Shown here in pieces: positions 52,501 to 55,500 of a stretch of DNA of 64,000 nucleotides. The number at the start of each line of letters is the position of its first letter. The stretch's first letter is position 1. Source of the stretch: Corydoras sp. C115 (Eukaryota > Chordata > Actinopteri > Siluriformes > Callichthyidae); assembly GCA_019802505.1 (NCBI GenBank), contig JAFMOC010000023.1, positions 2,684,001 through 2,748,000 on the forward strand. Reading direction: 5' to 3'. The notes under the pieces were generated by a model that was not told the DNA's origin, ran no database searches, and worked only from the letters and a program-made list of their open reading frames with translations. The position numbers were made by a program, and so were the translations under genes.

Positions 52501-55500
52501 ATAAAAAAATAAAAAGTACACAGTTGTCTAAAATGCAAAGATTACTAATTGATTTTTTACAAATGTAAAATCAAAATCCTGAATTTAATGATTTAAATAT
52601 GTTCTTATACTATACTTTTTTCCATATAATAAACGTAGTGATGTCGGGCAAGAATTTATGATGAAAAACAAGTAACTTCAGTTACTTGGTGGGAAGAAAA
52701 TTGGCATATGTTCTGGGAATTGTCTTATTATTTAAAAATTTAGGAAACAAAAGCATTACTACGGATGTGTTTGAGTACATTCGCTGTGTTTTAAACTGGA
52801 TTTGTAAGGCAAACAATGAATCTAATTGATTATCCAGGTTCTACGGAGACACTAAGTGGGTGATAGGAATAGGAAAAGTGGCTGGTTGCTAATGATAAAG
52901 CAGTATCTTTGTACAGATTTGCGATCTTTAAAGGCTCGTAAAGCGAACATGTCCTGAACATTCTGAGTTGACCTCGAAAAGCCTGAACATTAAATTCCTG
53001 CTGCACTAATATTTCTTCCCTTTCAGTGGTTTACTGGACTTTTTTATTGTTTTTTCAAAAGCCAGTGTTGTGTGAAAGAACTTTGGAGGTCTATGCTGGC
53101 ATTAATTTCAACAGTCTTGCAGAATCAGTTGCCAGTTTGCATTGTTCTTTTGGATGGGCTGCATATGTTTCAGTCCAGTGTTCCACAATGTAACAGCATA
53201 TATCACATTGCTGTTTGCTAAGCCCAGTGTCAGCCAAAGTCTTTTCCTCCCAAATGCGCCATCAATAGGGCACAATTGTTTTCACTAAAAGAAAGAGCAA
53301 ATGGGAAAACTTGGTTTAAGCCTGGTCTGATTGCCTCGCTGCAGACAGAAATGCAACAGTTACACAAAGCATCCCAGTGGTTTTTGGGGACTTGAGAAAG
53401 GCCAGATTATGATGAGTTTATGCTGTCAATAATGTGGTCTGGAATTTTGGACGTGAGATCACAGCGGAGGAAGTGTGTTTGCTTTTAGAAATATGTATTG
53501 GCGAAATGAAATGAAACTGTTTATGTTGGCAAATATTTGTGTCCAACTTTGTACAAACCAAAACACGACAATGTATTAATCCATAGCCCTTACCCATTCC
53601 AATATTCTGAAAATGGACAATGTCTGCTCTAAAACTCTGCAAATGTGCAACATTGGTGTTTTAAGGTGGCAAGAGATGCCTTTTACATGGAATTAGGGTA
53701 AAAACAATTGCAGGAGACCACTCACTGCTAAAAGAAATAAAACACAATTAACCACACAAACGATTTGCAGGTGTACTTTCCATAACATACATTCTTACTT
53801 CTACAGTAGCCAATAGGACATACTGTGTTAAAAATCAAGCTATAACATCTGAAAATATTTTTACAAGCAACCAAGACATGAATCTTTCTGTAAAGACCAT
53901 GACACACACCATTATCCTGATGACAGAATAAAGCAGAAGCATTCGTGTTGGCTATGTTTGGCTATGTCCACAGCCGTAATTTGTACCAGCTGGGATTAAA
54001 AGATTGGAAAAAATGATTAACAATACATTAATAAAATATGCTTTTATTATTGCTGGAGGCAGTGTATTATTATTCAGGGGTGAGTTTCCAAATAATGTAT
54101 AATTTCAGTAATTTATGAACAACTTAACATAACTTGGGAACACGAATTTTGTGTGTTTCCTAAAGCCTTTGTACAAACAAGGTTTAAGTAGTTTAGGTCT
54201 TTATTGACTCACTGGAAAATCACCACAATAATAAAACTACCCATTAATATAAAGTTTTGTATTATTAGTATTATTGTGCAACAAAAAGCCAGTGATTGAA
54301 TCACACCCTGGACACATTTTATTTTAGCTCCTTCCCTCCGGCAGACGATACAGATCACTGTGGGCTGAAACAAACAGACGCTCAAACAAACAAAAAACAA
54401 TGTTTATATCAAACTCTTATTGCTTTGCACTACAGCACACAATGCACTTTTATCATATTATATTTTATTTTATATAGACAAACATGGCGGCACGGTGGCT
54501 TAGTGGTTAGCACGTTCGCCTCTCAGCGCTAGGGATTCCCGGTTCGAATTCCCATCTGGGTGGAGTTTCCATGTTCTCCCCGTGTCTGCGTGGGTTTCCT
54601 CCGGGTTCTCCGGTTTCCTCCCACAGTCCAAAAACATGGATCAAGTCAATTGAATTCTCAAAAATTGCCCCATATAGAGTGTGTTTGTGTGAGTGAGTGT
54701 GTGCCCAGCGATGGATTGGCGCCCTGTCCTGGGTCTATCTGCCCAGCGCCCGAGACGTTCTCCCCTGGATGGGCATGGGGAACCCCACCGCGACCCTAAT
54801 AGAGGATAAAGCAGGAGACAATGAATGAATGAATAGACACACATTTTATAGTACATTTGTAAGTTGTAAATTGTAAATACAGTAAATTGAAATTGTTCTG
54901 TAATGGTTCTAGAGATATATCAGTCCGAAACCAAATTCCTTGTGTGTGTAACACACTTGGCAAAATAAATCTGATTCTGAGTCTGATGAGCATTAAAAAA
55001 AAACACAATAAATGTTACAATTACATTTAGCAAACGGTTTTATTCAAACCGGTTACATTTGCTTAATGCTTAGCTGTAGCGTATCAAATCTGATACAAAG
55101 AAAAGTTTAAATTAATCATTCAAAATTCAGTAATTTCAATAAGTTCACTTTAAAAGTTTTGGCTCATAGTTTTCTAAAATAGTTTTTCTTTATTTCATAA
55201 CTTGAAAGTTTGCGCAGTCTGTACACAAAAGAAAACTTAAAGATTTAAGAAAAATCTGAAAGATGTTTTACCTATTTTATTTTGCTCATATTACAGTAAA
55301 ATATTTGCTGTTAGAACCACTTTAATTTTTGGCTAAACAACCAATGATTTACTATAATTCTTTATTTCATTTTCTAATAAATATTTTAATCAAGTTCAAT
55401 GTTAGAAACAGCTCATCTCAGTATTTTGAAAGGACTAAAATACTATACAAAATTACTAAAAACATTGCATTACAGTTAACATGTAAAACATTTGCCACTT

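Noticed and set aside
53418..53642. 74-codon minus-strand frame at 53.4 kb
   Set aside because: No motif, splice site or composition signal; a chance open frame.
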